A stretch of 64,000 nucleotides of DNA from Exiguobacterium sp. Helios. Lineage in GTDB: Bacteria; Bacillota; Bacilli; Exiguobacteriales; Exiguobacteriaceae. Positions 44,568 through 53,884 of the stretch are shown here, piece after piece. Both the position numbers and the translations under genes were made by a program. The stretch spans positions 186,001-250,000 of the forward strand of contig NZ_CP053557.1 of the NCBI RefSeq assembly GCF_014524545.1, in the 5' to 3' direction. Positions within the stretch are counted from its first letter, which is position 1, and every line of letters begins with the position of its first letter. Under the pieces are notes generated by a model that saw nothing but the letters and a program-made list of their open reading frames with translations, made no database searches and was not told the origin of the DNA.

Positions 44568-45920
44568 TTAGGCGGGTGGTGCATAGGAATTATTCGGTTC
44601 GAGATCCACGAACTTATTAAATTCTTTCCGGAAAGCGAGTTTGACGGTACCGGTCGGACCATTCCGCTGTTTCGCGATAATGATTTCGATCGTGTTCGCA
44701 TCTTCCGTTTCTTTATTGTAGTAATCGTCGCGGTATAAGAAGGCAACGATATCCGCATCCTGCTCGATTGCTCCCGATTCCCGGATATCGGACATCATCG
44801 GCCGTTTATCCTGCCGGCTTTCAACGCCCCGTGACAGCTGCGATAACGCAATGACGGGGACTTCAAGTTCACGGGCGAGCGACTTCAAGGACCGGGAAAT
44901 CTCAGAGACTTCCTGTTGCCGGTTATCGCTTGAACGGCCGTTTCCTTGAATCAGCTGCAGGTAATCAATCATGATCATCCCGAGACCATGTTCCTGCTTC
45001 AGACGGCGGCATTTCGCCCGGATGTCGTTGACACGGATACCCGGTGTATCGTCGATGTAGATGCCGGCTTGTGACAGACTACTCATCGCAAGCGATAACT
45101 TGCCCCAGTCCTCGTCCTCAAGCTGTCCGGTCCGAAGACGCTGGGCATCGACATTGCCTTCTGCACAGAGCATCCGCATGACGAGCTGCTCCGCTCCCAT
45201 CTCAAGACTGAAGATGGCGACATTCTCATCGGCACGGGTCGCGACGTTTTGCGAGATGTTCAAGGCAAAAGCCGTCTTCCCGACAGACGGACGGGCGGCT
45301 ACGATGATTAAATCATTGCGCTGGAATCCGGCCGTCACTTTGTCGAGATCACGGAAGCCGGTTGGAATCCCGGTCGTCTCACCGCTCTGTTTATGCAATT
45401 TATCAATCGTCGCATAGGCACTCGTCAGAACATCCGAGATCGGAATGAAGCTGGCACTGCCTTTTCCTTGTGATACTTCGAGAATCTTCCGTTCTGCTTC
45501 ATTGAGCAGGACGTCGACCTCATTTTGCCGTTCATAACCATCCGTGACGATTTCATTAGCGGTCCGGATCAATCGGCGCAAGGTCGACTTTTGATCGACG
45601 ACATTGACGTAATAATTGATGTTTGCGGCAGTCGGAACCCCTTCCGCCAGTTCACCGAGGTACGGCAAACCGCCGACTTCCTCGAGGATGCCAAGCGTAC
45701 TCAGTTCCGCCGTAACGGTTACGAGATCGATGGCTTCTCCGCGATCCGACAACACAAGCATCGTTTCAAAAATCCGTTGATGGGCCGCACGATAAAAATC
45801 TTGTGGCAATAATCGTTCGGACGCACTGATCAGTCGATCCGCATCGATCATGATCGCCCCAAGGACGGCTTGTTCCGCCTCAATGCTCTGGGGGGGCGTA
45901 TTTTGCATTACATCACTCAT
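44568..45920 (-). CDS. dnaB: Replicative DNA helicase (DnaB type; dnaC in B. subtilis)
   Basis: 450 residues from the ATG at 45920 with AAGGGG 7 nt upstream. N-terminal domain (SIEAEQAVLGAIMID), then the RecA-like ATPase with Walker A ARPSVGKTAFALN, Walker B MIMIDYLQLI and ESGAIEQDADIVAFLYRDDYY. It is the hexameric helicase unwinding DNA at the replication fork. It lies between rplI and purA as in Bacillus. Confidence 0.97.
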   Translation of the reverse strand: MSDVMQNTPPQSIEAEQAVLGAIMIDADRLISASERLLPQDFYRAAHQRIFETMLVLSDRGEAIDLVTVTAELSTLGILEEVGGLPYLGELAEGVPTAANINYYVNVVDQKSTLRRLIRTANEIVTDGYERQNEVDVLLNEAERKILEVSQGKGSASFIPISDVLTSAYATIDKLHKQSGETTGIPTGFRDLDKVTAGFQRNDLIIVAARPSVGKTAFALNISQNVATRADENVAIFSLEMGAEQLVMRMLCAEGNVDAQRLRTGQLEDEDWGKLSLAMSSLSQAGIYIDDTPGIRVNDIRAKCRRLKQEHGLGMIMIDYLQLIQGNGRSSDNRQQEVSEISRSLKSLARELEVPVIALSQLSRGVESRQDKRPMMSDIRESGAIEQDADIVAFLYRDDYYNKETEDANTIEIIIAKQRNGPTGTVKLAFRKEFNKFVDLEPNNSYAPPA

Positions 45921-45939
45921 CACCGGTCCCCTTTTCTAC

Positions 45940-46383
45940 TCACGCTTCTTTAACCTGGACATTTAACGTTGCTGTGACTTCATTGTGCAGTTTCAGTGGT
46001 ACTTTCGTCACGCCGAGTGTCTTGATCGGGTGCTCGAGTTCGATTTTACGTTTATCGATCTTGTACCCCATCTGTTTCAACTCATCTGCAATCTGTTTGC
46101 TTGTGACAGAACCGAAGACACGACCGCCTTCACCTGTTTTTGTTGAAACGATGATCGTTTCTTTTTCAATCTTTTCTTTCAATGCTTGCGCATCTTGTAA
46201 CGCTTGTTTCGCTTCTTCTGCCGCTTTACGCTCATGTGCTTCATGCTGCTTCAGGTTTCCCGTTGTAGCCGGACGTGCCAATTTCTTTTTGAACAATACG
46301 TTATTTGCATATGCGTCAGCGACGTCCTTGACGTCTCCTGTTTTACCTTGGCCTTTTACATCTTGTAAGAAAATAACTTTCAT
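45940..46383 (-). CDS. rplI: 50S ribosomal protein L9
   Basis: 147 residues. [28 protein letters not shown] is the L9 N-terminal rRNA-binding signature, followed by the long central helix and a C-terminal domain. Its start overlaps the end of gdpP by 4 nt, indicating coupling. Confidence 0.98.
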   Translation of the reverse strand: MKVIFLQDVKGQGKTGDVKDVADAYANNVLFKKKLARPATTGNLKQHEAHERKAAEEAKQALQDAQALKEKIEKETIIVSTKTGEGGRVFGSVTSKQIADELKQMGYKIDKRKIELEHPIKTLGVTKVPLKLHNEVTATLNVQVKEA

Positions 46384-48365
46384 TCTGTTTCCTCTCCTTT
46401 TGTCTCATCTTCTAAATAGTGGTCAATCGCTTTTCTTAATTCGGTTGCGACGGTCAGAACCGATTCGGTCATCTGTGTCGCTGCATTGGTTAAATGACCG
46501 CCACCGCCAAGTGTCTCCATAATCAGCTGGACGTTCACTTCACCGAGTGAACGGGCACTGATGGCAGTTCTGCCGTCCTGCAATTCCGCGATGACGAACG
46601 CCGCGCGGATTCCTTGGAGCGATAGCAGCTGATCCGCCGTTTGGGCGATCAGGACCTGATCATGGATGACGCCGGGCTCAGCCGTCGCAATCGCCATCCC
46701 GGCGGCGTAAACTTCCGTCCGCTCGAGGATATGCGATTGTTCGACGTATGTCTCAAGGTCCTGACTGAGGAACTCCTGAACCAAAACCGTATCCGCTCCT
46801 TGCGAACGCAGATAGGAAGCGGCGTCAAACGTCCGGGAACCGGTCCGTAGCGTAAAGCCTTTCGTATCGACGATGATTCCGGCAAGCAAGGCTGTCGCTT
46901 CAAGCATTGCCAGTTTCTGATTCGTCGGCTGATACTCGATCAGCTCTGTGACCAGTTCTGATGTCGATGACGCATACGGTTCAAGATAAACGAGAACCGG
47001 TTCTTCAATAAAGTCTTCTCCCCGTCGATGGTGGTCGATGACGACCATCCGTTCAAAACGCTCCAGCAAGGCCGGTACGACAACCAGGGAAGGTTTGTGG
47101 GTATCGACGATAATCAAGAGCGCCTGATCATCAATCAATTGATCTGCTTGGAACGCATTCACGAAACGGGTCTCGAGTTTCGGTTCCTGGCTGATTTCAT
47201 TCATCATCCGCCGGATTCCTTGTCCGATTTCAGCTTCCGGAAGAACGATATGGGCTTCTTTATCGTTCATCTCGGCGAGTTTTAAAATCCCGATTGAGGC
47301 GCCCAGGGAATCCATATCCGGATTCCGGTGCCCCATGATGAGGACGCGGCTCGACTCCTGCATCAAATCACGCAACGAGTTGGCAATGACGCGTGCCCGG
47401 ACGCGTGTCCGTTTTTCTGTCGGATTGGTTTTCCCGCCATAAAAACGAACTTTCCCGTCCCGCTTGATGACGACCTGATCACCGCCGCGGCCTAAGGCCA
47501 GATCGAGACTCGATTGAGCCATCAAACCGAGTGCCGGAATCGGATCACTGCCACATCCGATACCAATCGACAATGTCAGCTGAACACCACGTTGACTCGT
47601 TTCTTCCCGGACGGTATCAAGAATCGTAAATTTCGATCGTTCCAAAATCCGTAAATTCTCTTCCGTCGTCACAATGAAATAACGGTCGGAAGCGGTCCGT
47701 TTAATGTAAGTGCCGTGATCCGCGGCCCAGTGATTTAACAACTGGGTGACCCGGCTGTTCAATTCACTGCGAAGCTGATCTTCAATCCCTTGTGTCATCT
47801 CATCATAGTTATCAAGATAAATGACACCGATGACCGTCTGATTATCGACCAGTTGCTGTTCGACCTGGGCTTCTTCTGTCATATCGAACAAATAGAAAGT
47901 CCGGTTTTCGCTGTTTGAAAAGACACGGTAAACTGATTCGCCGATTTCAAGCGTCGCCTGATCCTCATCGACGCCAATCATTTCAACGAATAAGGGATCA
48001 AGATCCGTCAGAACGTGTCCCATGGCAAGGTCCTCAAAAATCTCACGCATCGGATCATTGAACCAGGTAACACGTGCTTCTTCATCATAAAGTAAAATTC
48101 CAATTGGCATGTTCGTCAAAGCATCTTGACCGGTGTCTTCGACCTGGATCGATATACCGGCGACGTAGCTTTCCCATGACTTCCGACCACGTCGTTCCTC
48201 CAAAAGATGAAGGACAAACAGTGCCGTCGTCAAGACGGCTCCAACCGCTGCGATGATTGGGTGATCGACGGCAATGACAAAAAGTAGAGCCACGATTAAT
48301 AGATACGGAACGAAGCGAAAAAAGCGCTGTTCTCGTTCAGGTGATACTTGCTGACCTAACCCCAT
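46380..48365 (-). CDS. gdpP: Cyclic-di-AMP phosphodiesterase
   Basis: 661 residues. Two membrane helices (about 17-50), a haem-binding-type PAS (about 85-150), a degenerate GGDEF (about 170-300) and a DHH-DHHA1 module with [29 protein letters not shown] and a C-terminal [10 protein letters not shown]. It hydrolyses c-di-AMP to pApA, linking cell-wall, potassium and osmotic homeostasis. Upstream of rplI with overlap. Confidence 0.96.
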   Translation of the reverse strand: MGLGQQVSPEREQRFFRFVPYLLIVALLFVIAVDHPIIAAVGAVLTTALFVLHLLEERRGRKSWESYVAGISIQVEDTGQDALTNMPIGILLYDEEARVTWFNDPMREIFEDLAMGHVLTDLDPLFVEMIGVDEDQATLEIGESVYRVFSNSENRTFYLFDMTEEAQVEQQLVDNQTVIGVIYLDNYDEMTQGIEDQLRSELNSRVTQLLNHWAADHGTYIKRTASDRYFIVTTEENLRILERSKFTILDTVREETSQRGVQLTLSIGIGCGSDPIPALGLMAQSSLDLALGRGGDQVVIKRDGKVRFYGGKTNPTEKRTRVRARVIANSLRDLMQESSRVLIMGHRNPDMDSLGASIGILKLAEMNDKEAHIVLPEAEIGQGIRRMMNEISQEPKLETRFVNAFQADQLIDDQALLIIVDTHKPSLVVVPALLERFERMVVIDHHRRGEDFIEEPVLVYLEPYASSTSELVTELIEYQPTNQKLAMLEATALLAGIIVDTKGFTLRTGSRTFDAASYLRSQGADTVLVQEFLSQDLETYVEQSHILERTEVYAAGMAIATAEPGVIHDQVLIAQTADQLLSLQGIRAAFVIAELQDGRTAISARSLGEVNVQLIMETLGGGGHLTNAATQMTESVLTVATELRKAIDHYLEDETKGEETE

Positions 48366-48457
48366 CGCGTCCTCCTTGTATACTAAATATACTCGTATGA
48401 AAAATTCGGTAACTTGTATATTATAACCGAAAAGGCGGACCGGTTGAAAGCGAAGCG

Positions 48458-48493
48458 AAAAAAAGCGCCTTTCCTTCGAAAAGGAAAAGCGCT
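48458..48493 (-). terminator. Terminator of the rpsF-ssb-rpsR operon
   Basis: On the minus strand AGCGCTTTTCCTT pairs with AAGGAAAGGCGCT, followed by seven T, 10 nt past rpsR. Confidence 0.9.
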
Positions 48494-48502
48494 GGACCGT
48501 AA

Positions 48503-48733
48503 TCAGTCAGCTACGTATGGAATTAAAGCCATTTGACGTGAACGTTTGATTGCGATTGTAAGTGGACGTTGGTATTTCGCTGAAGTACCAGTCACACGAC
48601 GTGGAAGAATCTTACCGCGTTCCGAAATGAAACGTTTTAGAAGTTCTACGTCTTTATAATCGATATGAGTGATGTGGTTCGACGTGAAGTAACATACTTT
48701 ACGACGACGTTTTCCACCTGGACGACGTGCCAT
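48503..48733 (-). CDS. rpsR: 30S ribosomal protein S18
   Basis: 76 residues, basic, with the S18 core [24 protein letters not shown] and [22 protein letters not shown]. Binds with S6 to 16S rRNA. Last gene of rpsF-ssb-rpsR. Confidence 0.98.
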   Translation of the reverse strand: MARRPGGKRRRKVCYFTSNHITHIDYKDVELLKRFISERGKILPRRVTGTSAKYQRPLTIAIKRSRQMALIPYVAD

Positions 48734-48780
48734 GTGATTAACCTCCTTTTTAGAGTAAATTTTTCAGTCCGACGCTCCCA

Positions 48781-49308
48781 TTAGAATGGAAGGTCGTCGT
48801 CTGAAAGATCGATCGAACTGCCGCCGCTGAACGGATCAGCGCCGAAGCCCGAATTCGATGAAGATGAAGCGGGTGCTGGCGAGGAAGAGTTGTTCTGCTG
48901 TTGCTGTGAACCCCATCCTGCAGCATTTCCGTTTCCACCTGTATTTGAATTTGAAGAGTAGCTATCACTATCGGAAGAACGGCTTGCATTGCGTGATTCT
49001 AGGAATCGAACACTATCCGCGACGACTTCTGCACGATAACGACGTTGACCATCTTTATCGTCATAGCTACTAATCTGAAGGCGACCCTCAACTCCTGCGA
49101 GGCTCCCTTTTTTCAAATACTGAGCAACGTTCTCTGCCTGCTTGCGCCAAACGACGCAATCGATGAAGTCAGCTTCTCGCTTCCCATCTTGTCCTGTAAA
49201 CGGACGGTCACAAGCGAGTGTGAATCGCGTTACCGCAATCCCGCTCTGCGTATAACGCATTTCAGGGTCACGAGTTAACCGACCGACTAAAACGACGCGG
49301 TTAATCAT
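48781..49308 (-). CDS. ssb: Single-stranded DNA-binding protein
   Basis: 175 residues from the ATG at 49308 (AGGAGAG upstream). OB-fold N-terminus [20 protein letters not shown], a Ser/Asn/Gln-rich disordered linker and the acidic tip SDDDLPF that recruits partner proteins. Replication and repair protein between rpsF and rpsR. Confidence 0.97.
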   Translation of the reverse strand: MINRVVLVGRLTRDPEMRYTQSGIAVTRFTLACDRPFTGQDGKREADFIDCVVWRKQAENVAQYLKKGSLAGVEGRLQISSYDDKDGQRRYRAEVVADSVRFLESRNASRSSDSDSYSSNSNTGGNGNAAGWGSQQQQNNSSSPAPASSSSNSGFGADPFSGGSSIDLSDDDLPF

Positions 49309-49331
49309 CAGAATCACTCTCCTGTTTCAGC

Positions 49332-49619
49332 TTATTTCTCGTCTTTTGTGATCATTAAGCGAACGATATCGTCACTGATCTTCATGAGACGGTCAAGTTC
49401 TTTTGTAGCTGCTGGTTCAGCAGTCACGTTAAGAAGAACGTAGAAACCTTCACGCATATCATTGATTTCGTAAGCAAAACGACGTTTACCCATTTCAGTT
49501 GTTTTTTCAACTGTACCACCGTTGTCAGTGAGGACTTTGTTGAAACGCTCAACTAGAGCTTTTCGTGCTTCCTCATCAACTTCCGGACGGATGATGTAAA
49601 GTACTTCGTATTTACGCAT
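49332..49619 (-). CDS. rpsF: 30S ribosomal protein S6
   Basis: 95 residues from the ATG at 49619 ([16 protein letters not shown]), the length of the Bacillus protein; GGAGGTGA lies 5 nt upstream. Conserved [19 protein letters not shown]. First gene of the operon, behind a probable S6:S18 leader. Confidence 0.97.
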   Translation of the reverse strand: MRKYEVLYIIRPEVDEEARKALVERFNKVLTDNGGTVEKTTEMGKRRFAYEINDMREGFYVLLNVTAEPAATKELDRLMKISDDIVRLMITKDEK

Positions 49620-49628
49620 ATCTGTCAC

Positions 49629-49690
49629 CTCCTCTTGGACTGGCGGCTCGATTCATCGAGCAAGGAGCAATAATTCATTACTCACATTTG
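49629..49690 (-). ncRNA. Probable S6:S18 ribosomal protein leader
   Basis: On the minus strand a hairpin GCTCGAT-GA-ATCGAGC is followed directly by CGCC. The flanking CTCCTTG can pair with CAAGAGGAG, which includes the rpsF ribosome binding site. This fits a leader bound by the S6:S18 dimer to repress translation, as known in Bacilli. Confidence 0.55.
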
Positions 49691-49693
49691 TTA

Positions 49694-49722
49694 ATACTAT
49701 CAAAGTATTTTGGTTTATGCAA
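49694..49722 (-). promoter_or_regulatory. Promoter of rpsF-ssb-rpsR
   Basis: On the minus strand TTGCAT (49717-49722), 17-nt spacer, TAGTAT (49694-49699). Confidence 0.7.
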
Positions 49723-49742
49723 TAACGATTCGTTCGCTTCTC

Positions 49743-50843
49743 TTAAACATTGAAGCGGAATGTGACGACATCGCCGTCTTGGAAGACATATTCTTTCCCT
49801 TCAGAACGGTAACGGCCTTGTTCTTTCACGGTCGCCATGTTTCCAGCAGCTGCTAAATCTTCGTAAGCAACAACTTCCGCACGGATGAAACCGCGTTCGA
49901 AGTCCGAGTGGATGACACCCGCACATTGTGGTGCTTTCATGCCTTTTTTGAACGTCCAGGCACGAACTTCTTTTTCACCGGCTGTGAAGTACGTCGCAAG
50001 ACCAAGCGTGTTGTACGCTGCGTGAATCAACTGATCCAGACCGGATTCTTCGATTCCGAGGTCAACGAGGAACTCTTGGCGTTCTTCCGGTTCAAGCTCA
50101 GCAATCTCTTCTTCGATCCGGGCACAGATGATGATGACTTCTGCGCCTTCTTTCGCTGCAAATTCACGAACTAACCGCACATTTTCATTGCTGTCGGCGT
50201 CTGCGACTTCGTCTTCACCGACGTTTGCAACATAAAGCATCGGTTTCATCGTCAACAATTGGAAATGCTTGACGATCGCTGCCTGATCTTCATTTAACTC
50301 AGCAAGACGTGCCGGTTTTTCGTCTTCCAGTAACGCCAAGACGATTTCAAGTGCTTCCAGTTCGCCCGCTGCATTTTTATCGCGTGACTTCACTTGTTTT
50401 TGGACACGCTGGATCCGTTTTTCAACCAATTCGAGATCGGCAAGGATCAATTCAAGATTGATTGTTTCGATATCGTCGATTGGTGAGACTTTTCCTGAAA
50501 CGTGTGTAATGTTCTCGTCGATGAAACAGCGGACCACCTGACAGATGGCGTCGACTTCACGAATGTTGGCTAAGAATTTGTTTCCCAGCCCTTCTCCTTT
50601 TGAAGCTCCTTTGACGATTCCGGCGATATCCGTGAATTCGAATGCGGTTGGGATCGTTTTCTTCGGATTGACGAGTTCTGTCAATTTACGAAGACGTGCA
50701 TCAGGCACCTCGACGACACCGACGTTTGGATCGATGGTTGCGAACGGGTAGTTCGCCGCCTCGACGCCTGCTTGTGTAATTGCGTTAAAAAGTGTTGATT
50801 TTCCTACGTTTGGTAAGCCAACGATTCCGGCTGTTAATCCCAC
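49743..50843 (-). CDS. ychF: Redox-regulated ATPase YchF (Obg/OLA1 family)
   Basis: 366 residues. P-loop [14 protein letters not shown], the NxxE-type base-recognition region ([10 protein letters not shown]) and a C-terminal TGS domain ([32 protein letters not shown]). It binds ribosomes and prefers ATP. The start is GTG at 50843 with AAGGAGG 8 nt upstream; no ATG is suitably placed. Confidence 0.96.
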   Translation of the reverse strand: MGLTAGIVGLPNVGKSTLFNAITQAGVEAANYPFATIDPNVGVVEVPDARLRKLTELVNPKKTIPTAFEFTDIAGIVKGASKGEGLGNKFLANIREVDAICQVVRCFIDENITHVSGKVSPIDDIETINLELILADLELVEKRIQRVQKQVKSRDKNAAGELEALEIVLALLEDEKPARLAELNEDQAAIVKHFQLLTMKPMLYVANVGEDEVADADSNENVRLVREFAAKEGAEVIIICARIEEEIAELEPEERQEFLVDLGIEESGLDQLIHAAYNTLGLATYFTAGEKEVRAWTFKKGMKAPQCAGVIHSDFERGFIRAEVVAYEDLAAAGNMATVKEQGRYRSEGKEYVFQDGDVVTFRFNV

Positions 50844-50864
50844 TTGGAATTCCTCCTTTTCGGT

Positions 50865-50878
50865 ATTTCCTAGGAAAT
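50865..50878. promoter_or_regulatory. Candidate Noc-binding site
   Basis: ATTTCCTAGGAAAT is a perfect 14-bp palindrome close to the B. subtilis Noc site ATTTCCCGGGAAAT (two central bases differ). It lies in the leader of ychF. Confidence 0.55.
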
Positions 50879-51057
50879 CCGTGCTAGCGGCCGCAGTGGG
50901 TAGAATGATTACACCACGTCAGCACATCTTTCACAATTATAGATAGTTCAATTTTTTTAAGCAAGGAGATGTGTCTTCTTTTTTTAAGACAAGATTGTTT
51001 CATGTACGTTTTGCTGTAGTTTAAAGCAGTCTTGTATTTGATTAAAGGAACAGCAAC

Positions 51058-51093
51058 AAACCCCTGAAGACCTTTTCCGGTCGCCAGGGGTTT
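51058..51093 (-). terminator. Terminator of the DUF951 gene
   Basis: AAACCCCTG / CAGGGGTTT with an inner ACC/GGT stem, 9 nt past the stop. The T tract on the minus strand is interrupted. The 165 bp from here to the Noc-type palindrome holds no supported gene. Confidence 0.65.
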
Positions 51094-51101
51094 GCTCGTA
51101 T

Positions 51102-51290
51102 TCATTCAGGTAAGACTTTTTTCAAACGCTTATCGAAGTCGCGGCGCGGCATCAGGATACTCGCTCCGCATCCTTGACATTTAATGCGGATGTCCATCCC
51201 GACACGAATGATTTGCCAACGGTTCGTTCCGCAAGGATGTTGTTTTTTCATTTCGACATAATCATGAAGATTGTACGTTTTTGGCATCAT
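51102..51290 (-). CDS. DUF951 family protein (YyzM-like)
   Basis: 62 residues from the ATG at 51290, overlapping the end of the channel gene. HDYVEMKKQHPCGTNRWQIIRVGMDIRIKCQGC is the conserved DUF951 core, with a CxxC pair (CQGC) and a basic end RRDFDKRLKKVLP. Small nucleic-acid-binding-like protein of unknown role, conserved next to ychF. An adjacent ATG 3 nt downstream is an alternative. Confidence 0.88.
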   Translation of the reverse strand: MMPKTYNLHDYVEMKKQHPCGTNRWQIIRVGMDIRIKCQGCGASILMPRRDFDKRLKKVLPE

Positions 51291-52191
51291 CGGCTTGACC
51301 ACCATTCCCTTGTTCTGTATTCATCATGACCATCCGTGGATACGGAATCTTAATTCCTTCCAGTTCGAGTCCCTGCTTGAGTTCTTTCCGGATCAAACGA
51401 CCGGCCTGGAAATGTTGCATCGGTGGCACTTCTGCCATCAGGCGGTAGACGACTTCTGACGGTCCAAGTGTCTGGACGCCAAGCATTTGGATCGGCTCGA
51501 TAAACATGTCGGTATATTTTTCCGTCGTCGTGTTAGCAATTTGATGCAAGACCTGTTCGACCCGTTCCAAATCTTCTTCATACGATACTTGCACATCGAC
51601 TAAAGCAAAACTGTTGTCGACGGAAAAGTTCGTCACCTGTAAGATTTGTCCGTTCGGAATGATGTGGATTTCTCCATTCAATCCTTTTAACTTCGTCGTC
51701 CGGATTCCGAGTTCTGTGACGACCCCTTCAATCAAACCGACACGGACGAAGTCACCGACTTTAAACTGTCGCTCAAAGATGATGAAGGCCCCGGTAATGA
51801 TATCCTGAACCAGGTTCTTTGCCCCAAACGAAATGGCAAGACCGGCGATACCGGCACTGGCGACAAGACCTGTAATGTTGATTCCGAACTGACTGAGGAC
51901 CGTCAAGAGCATGACGATTCCAAGAACATAACGGATAGCATTTTGGAGCAGTTTCAACAACGTTTCATTTTGGCGTTGCGCCAATGAATCATGCTCATTG
52001 ATTTTTCGAATCGTAAATAATCGCGAAACCGCACCTGTTAAAATACGCATCAGTACATAAAAACCGGCGATGATAATCAGGGCGATCAATAACTTCAATC
52101 CAAAGCGGATCCACATGTCTGCGTCCATGACTTGGTCTAGAATCCGGTCAACCTGGGCGACTGAATCCTGTACGTCTTTATTGGTAGCCAT
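51262..52191 (-). CDS. Small-conductance mechanosensitive channel, MscS family
   Basis: 309 residues from the ATG at 52191 (AAGGA 8 nt or so upstream). Three membrane segments, the last being the pore helix AGIAGLAISFGAKNLVQDIITG (split by Gly/Ala packing), then the beta domain FERQFKVGDFVRVG and the C-terminal cage. It opens under hypo-osmotic shock. The acidic/Gln-rich tail (NTEQGNGGQADDAKNVQSS) overlaps the next gene by 29 nt. Confidence 0.93.
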   Translation of the reverse strand: MATNKDVQDSVAQVDRILDQVMDADMWIRFGLKLLIALIIIAGFYVLMRILTGAVSRLFTIRKINEHDSLAQRQNETLLKLLQNAIRYVLGIVMLLTVLSQFGINITGLVASAGIAGLAISFGAKNLVQDIITGAFIIFERQFKVGDFVRVGLIEGVVTELGIRTTKLKGLNGEIHIIPNGQILQVTNFSVDNSFALVDVQVSYEEDLERVEQVLHQIANTTTEKYTDMFIEPIQMLGVQTLGPSEVVYRLMAEVPPMQHFQAGRLIRKELKQGLELEGIKIPYPRMVMMNTEQGNGGQADDAKNVQSS

Positions 52192-52366
52192 TCTCTCCAT
52201 CCTTTCGACTTCTCTCTATTACGACAGTATACGTGATTTTAAATGACTTTCAACCAAAGAACCGATTTTGACGTTAGATTTTCACAAAAACCGGGAAAGG
52301 AAAATCATTACAGAACGCCTTCACTCTCACCACGACACCAGGATGCTGACATCAGGAGAAGAAAGG

Positions 52367-52993
52367 ATGATCCAGATGAATTTCCGTTTTCATTCTCACG
52401 AAAAAAAGCCCTATTCTTTCTTTTTAGAATATACGGAACCATTCGCTAAGGAACGACTGGCGGAACAATTACATGAACAGGTCAATGCCATGAAGGAAAA
52501 CCGTCCCGTCGTCCTCGTTTGTATCGGTTCCGACCGATCGACAGGTGACTCTCTCGGACCGCTCGTCGGTACTTTTTTGGAAAAAAACCGACCTGCGAAC
52601 ATGCATGTCTATGGGACATTAGCCAAACCGGTCCATGCATTGAATCTGGCCGAAACCATTCATTCGATTCAAACGACACATTACCGTCCGCTCGTCATCG
52701 CCATCGATGCCTGTCTCGGCCGCCTTTCAAGTGTCGGTCATGTCTTCTTCTCGGAAGGTCCGCTTGCTCCTGGTGCCGGTGTCCAAAAAGAATTACCGGC
52801 TGTCGGTGATTTTAATATTAAAGCTGTCGTCAATGTCAGTGGCTTTATGGAAATGATGATCCTTCAAAATACACGCCTCCATCTTGTTTATGCGTTGGCT
52901 GAACTCGTCGCTGATAGTTTTGCCTTGCTCGATACGAAATTAGCAGCTGAGACAACACGTACGACCATCTCCTTCACACCACGTTCAATTTAA
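52367..52993 (+). CDS. yyaC: YyaC-like (DUF1256) protein
   Basis: 208 residues from the ATG at 52367 (AGGAG 8 nt upstream); a second ATG at 52376 also has a good site. DUF1256 features: VLVCIGSDRSTGDSLGPLVGTFL and VIAIDACLG and GALGAGVQKELPAVGD-like SEGPLAPGAGVQKELP, the fold of spore germination protease. In B. subtilis YyaC is a sporulation protein next to spo0J. Here it is on the plus strand, convergent with parB, as in Bacillus. Its role in a non-sporulating host is unknown. Confidence 0.9.
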   Translation: MIQMNFRFHSHEKKPYSFFLEYTEPFAKERLAEQLHEQVNAMKENRPVVLVCIGSDRSTGDSLGPLVGTFLEKNRPANMHVYGTLAKPVHALNLAETIHSIQTTHYRPLVIAIDACLGRLSSVGHVFFSEGPLAPGAGVQKELPAVGDFNIKAVVNVSGFMEMMILQNTRLHLVYALAELVADSFALLDTKLAAETTRTTISFTPRSI

Positions 52994-53030
52994 GGGCAGT
53001 GTTTCTCCTTTCCTTTATCCTGTAAGTTTC

Positions 53031-53073
53031 AAAAAAAGGATCCATTCCAAGTACCATACTGGAATGGATCCTT
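53031..53073. terminator. Bidirectional terminator between yyaC and parB
   Basis: GGATCCATTCCAAGT / ACTGGAATGGATCC stem with T runs on both sides, between convergent genes. Confidence 0.88.
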
Positions 53074-53078
53074 TGCTG

Positions 53079-53843
53079 TTAATCTTCTTCAGATAAAAGC
53101 AGTTCGAGAATTCGGTTTAAATCGTCCTCGTCCGTAAAATCAATTTCGAGTTTTCCAGCTTGTTTCGTCATCTTAATGCGGACAGTCGCCCCAATCCGTT
53201 CCCGTAACGTTTCTTCGATGAAATCCAGTTCGGTTGACTGCTTAGTTACCGGACGCACCTGTTTTTTTTCACGCAACTCCTGTTCGAGGCGCCGGACATT
53301 CCAATTTTCACGCATGACACGTTCCGCCATCCGTTCGATCTTCAGTGGATGCTTTAAGGATAATAAAGCCCGTGCATGTCCCATCGATAACCGTTCTTCC
53401 ATGACGGCTTGCTGGACCTCAACCGGTAACTGCAGTAAACGGAGACTGTTCGTGATGTGGGAACGGCTTTTTCCGACCCGGTTCGCAAGCTCTGCCTGTG
53501 TGATGTTAAACTCTTCGAGCATCTCGGCGTACGCCATCGCTTCTTCAATCGCACTCAAATCGGCACGTTGGATATTTTCGATCAATGCCAGTTCCATGAC
53601 ACGGGTTTCATTCGCTTCAATAATCAAGACCGGAACACGATTAAATCCGGCTTGTTTTGCAGCTTGATAACGTCGTTCGCCGGCGATGATTTCGTAAAAC
53701 CCCTCACGTGGACGAACGACGATCGGTTGAATCATTCCATGGCGTGTCAAGGAGTTGGCGAGTTCTGCCAACGCTTTCTCGTGGAACTGTTTCCGCGGTT
53801 GCCCCGGATTCGGCCGGATTGCTCCAATCGGTATTTCATTCAT
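53079..53843 (-). CDS. parB: Chromosome partitioning protein ParB, short N-terminus
   Basis: 254 residues. It starts directly at the NTPase domain (IRPNPGQPRKQFHEKALAEL; IIAGERRYQAAKQAG is the CTP-binding GERRY/F box), followed by a helix-turn-helix (ITQAELANRVGKSRSHITNSLRLL) and a C-terminal dimer domain ending RILELLLSEED. TAGGAGAGA 5 nt before the ATG fixes the start. Compared with B. subtilis Spo0J (282 residues from memory) the first ~20 residues with the LGKG...NALF ParA-contact peptide are missing. No parA gene is next to it. It should load at the parS sites. Confidence 0.95.
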   Translation of the reverse strand: MNEIPIGAIRPNPGQPRKQFHEKALAELANSLTRHGMIQPIVVRPREGFYEIIAGERRYQAAKQAGFNRVPVLIIEANETRVMELALIENIQRADLSAIEEAMAYAEMLEEFNITQAELANRVGKSRSHITNSLRLLQLPVEVQQAVMEERLSMGHARALLSLKHPLKIERMAERVMRENWNVRRLEQELREKKQVRPVTKQSTELDFIEETLRERIGATVRIKMTKQAGKLEIDFTDEDDLNRILELLLSEED

Positions 53844-53884
53844 GCTAATCTCTCCTAAACGTAGCGGAAGGCACGACCGCTAGT

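Noticed and set aside
50880-50900. GCTAGC next to GCGGCCGC, resembling an NheI-NotI linker
   Set aside because: It is isolated within normal intergenic sequence with no vector sequence around it.
50884-51105. Open frame of 73 codons on the minus strand after the DUF951 gene
   Set aside because: It runs through the terminator hairpin and has no good start signal or recognisable protein pattern.
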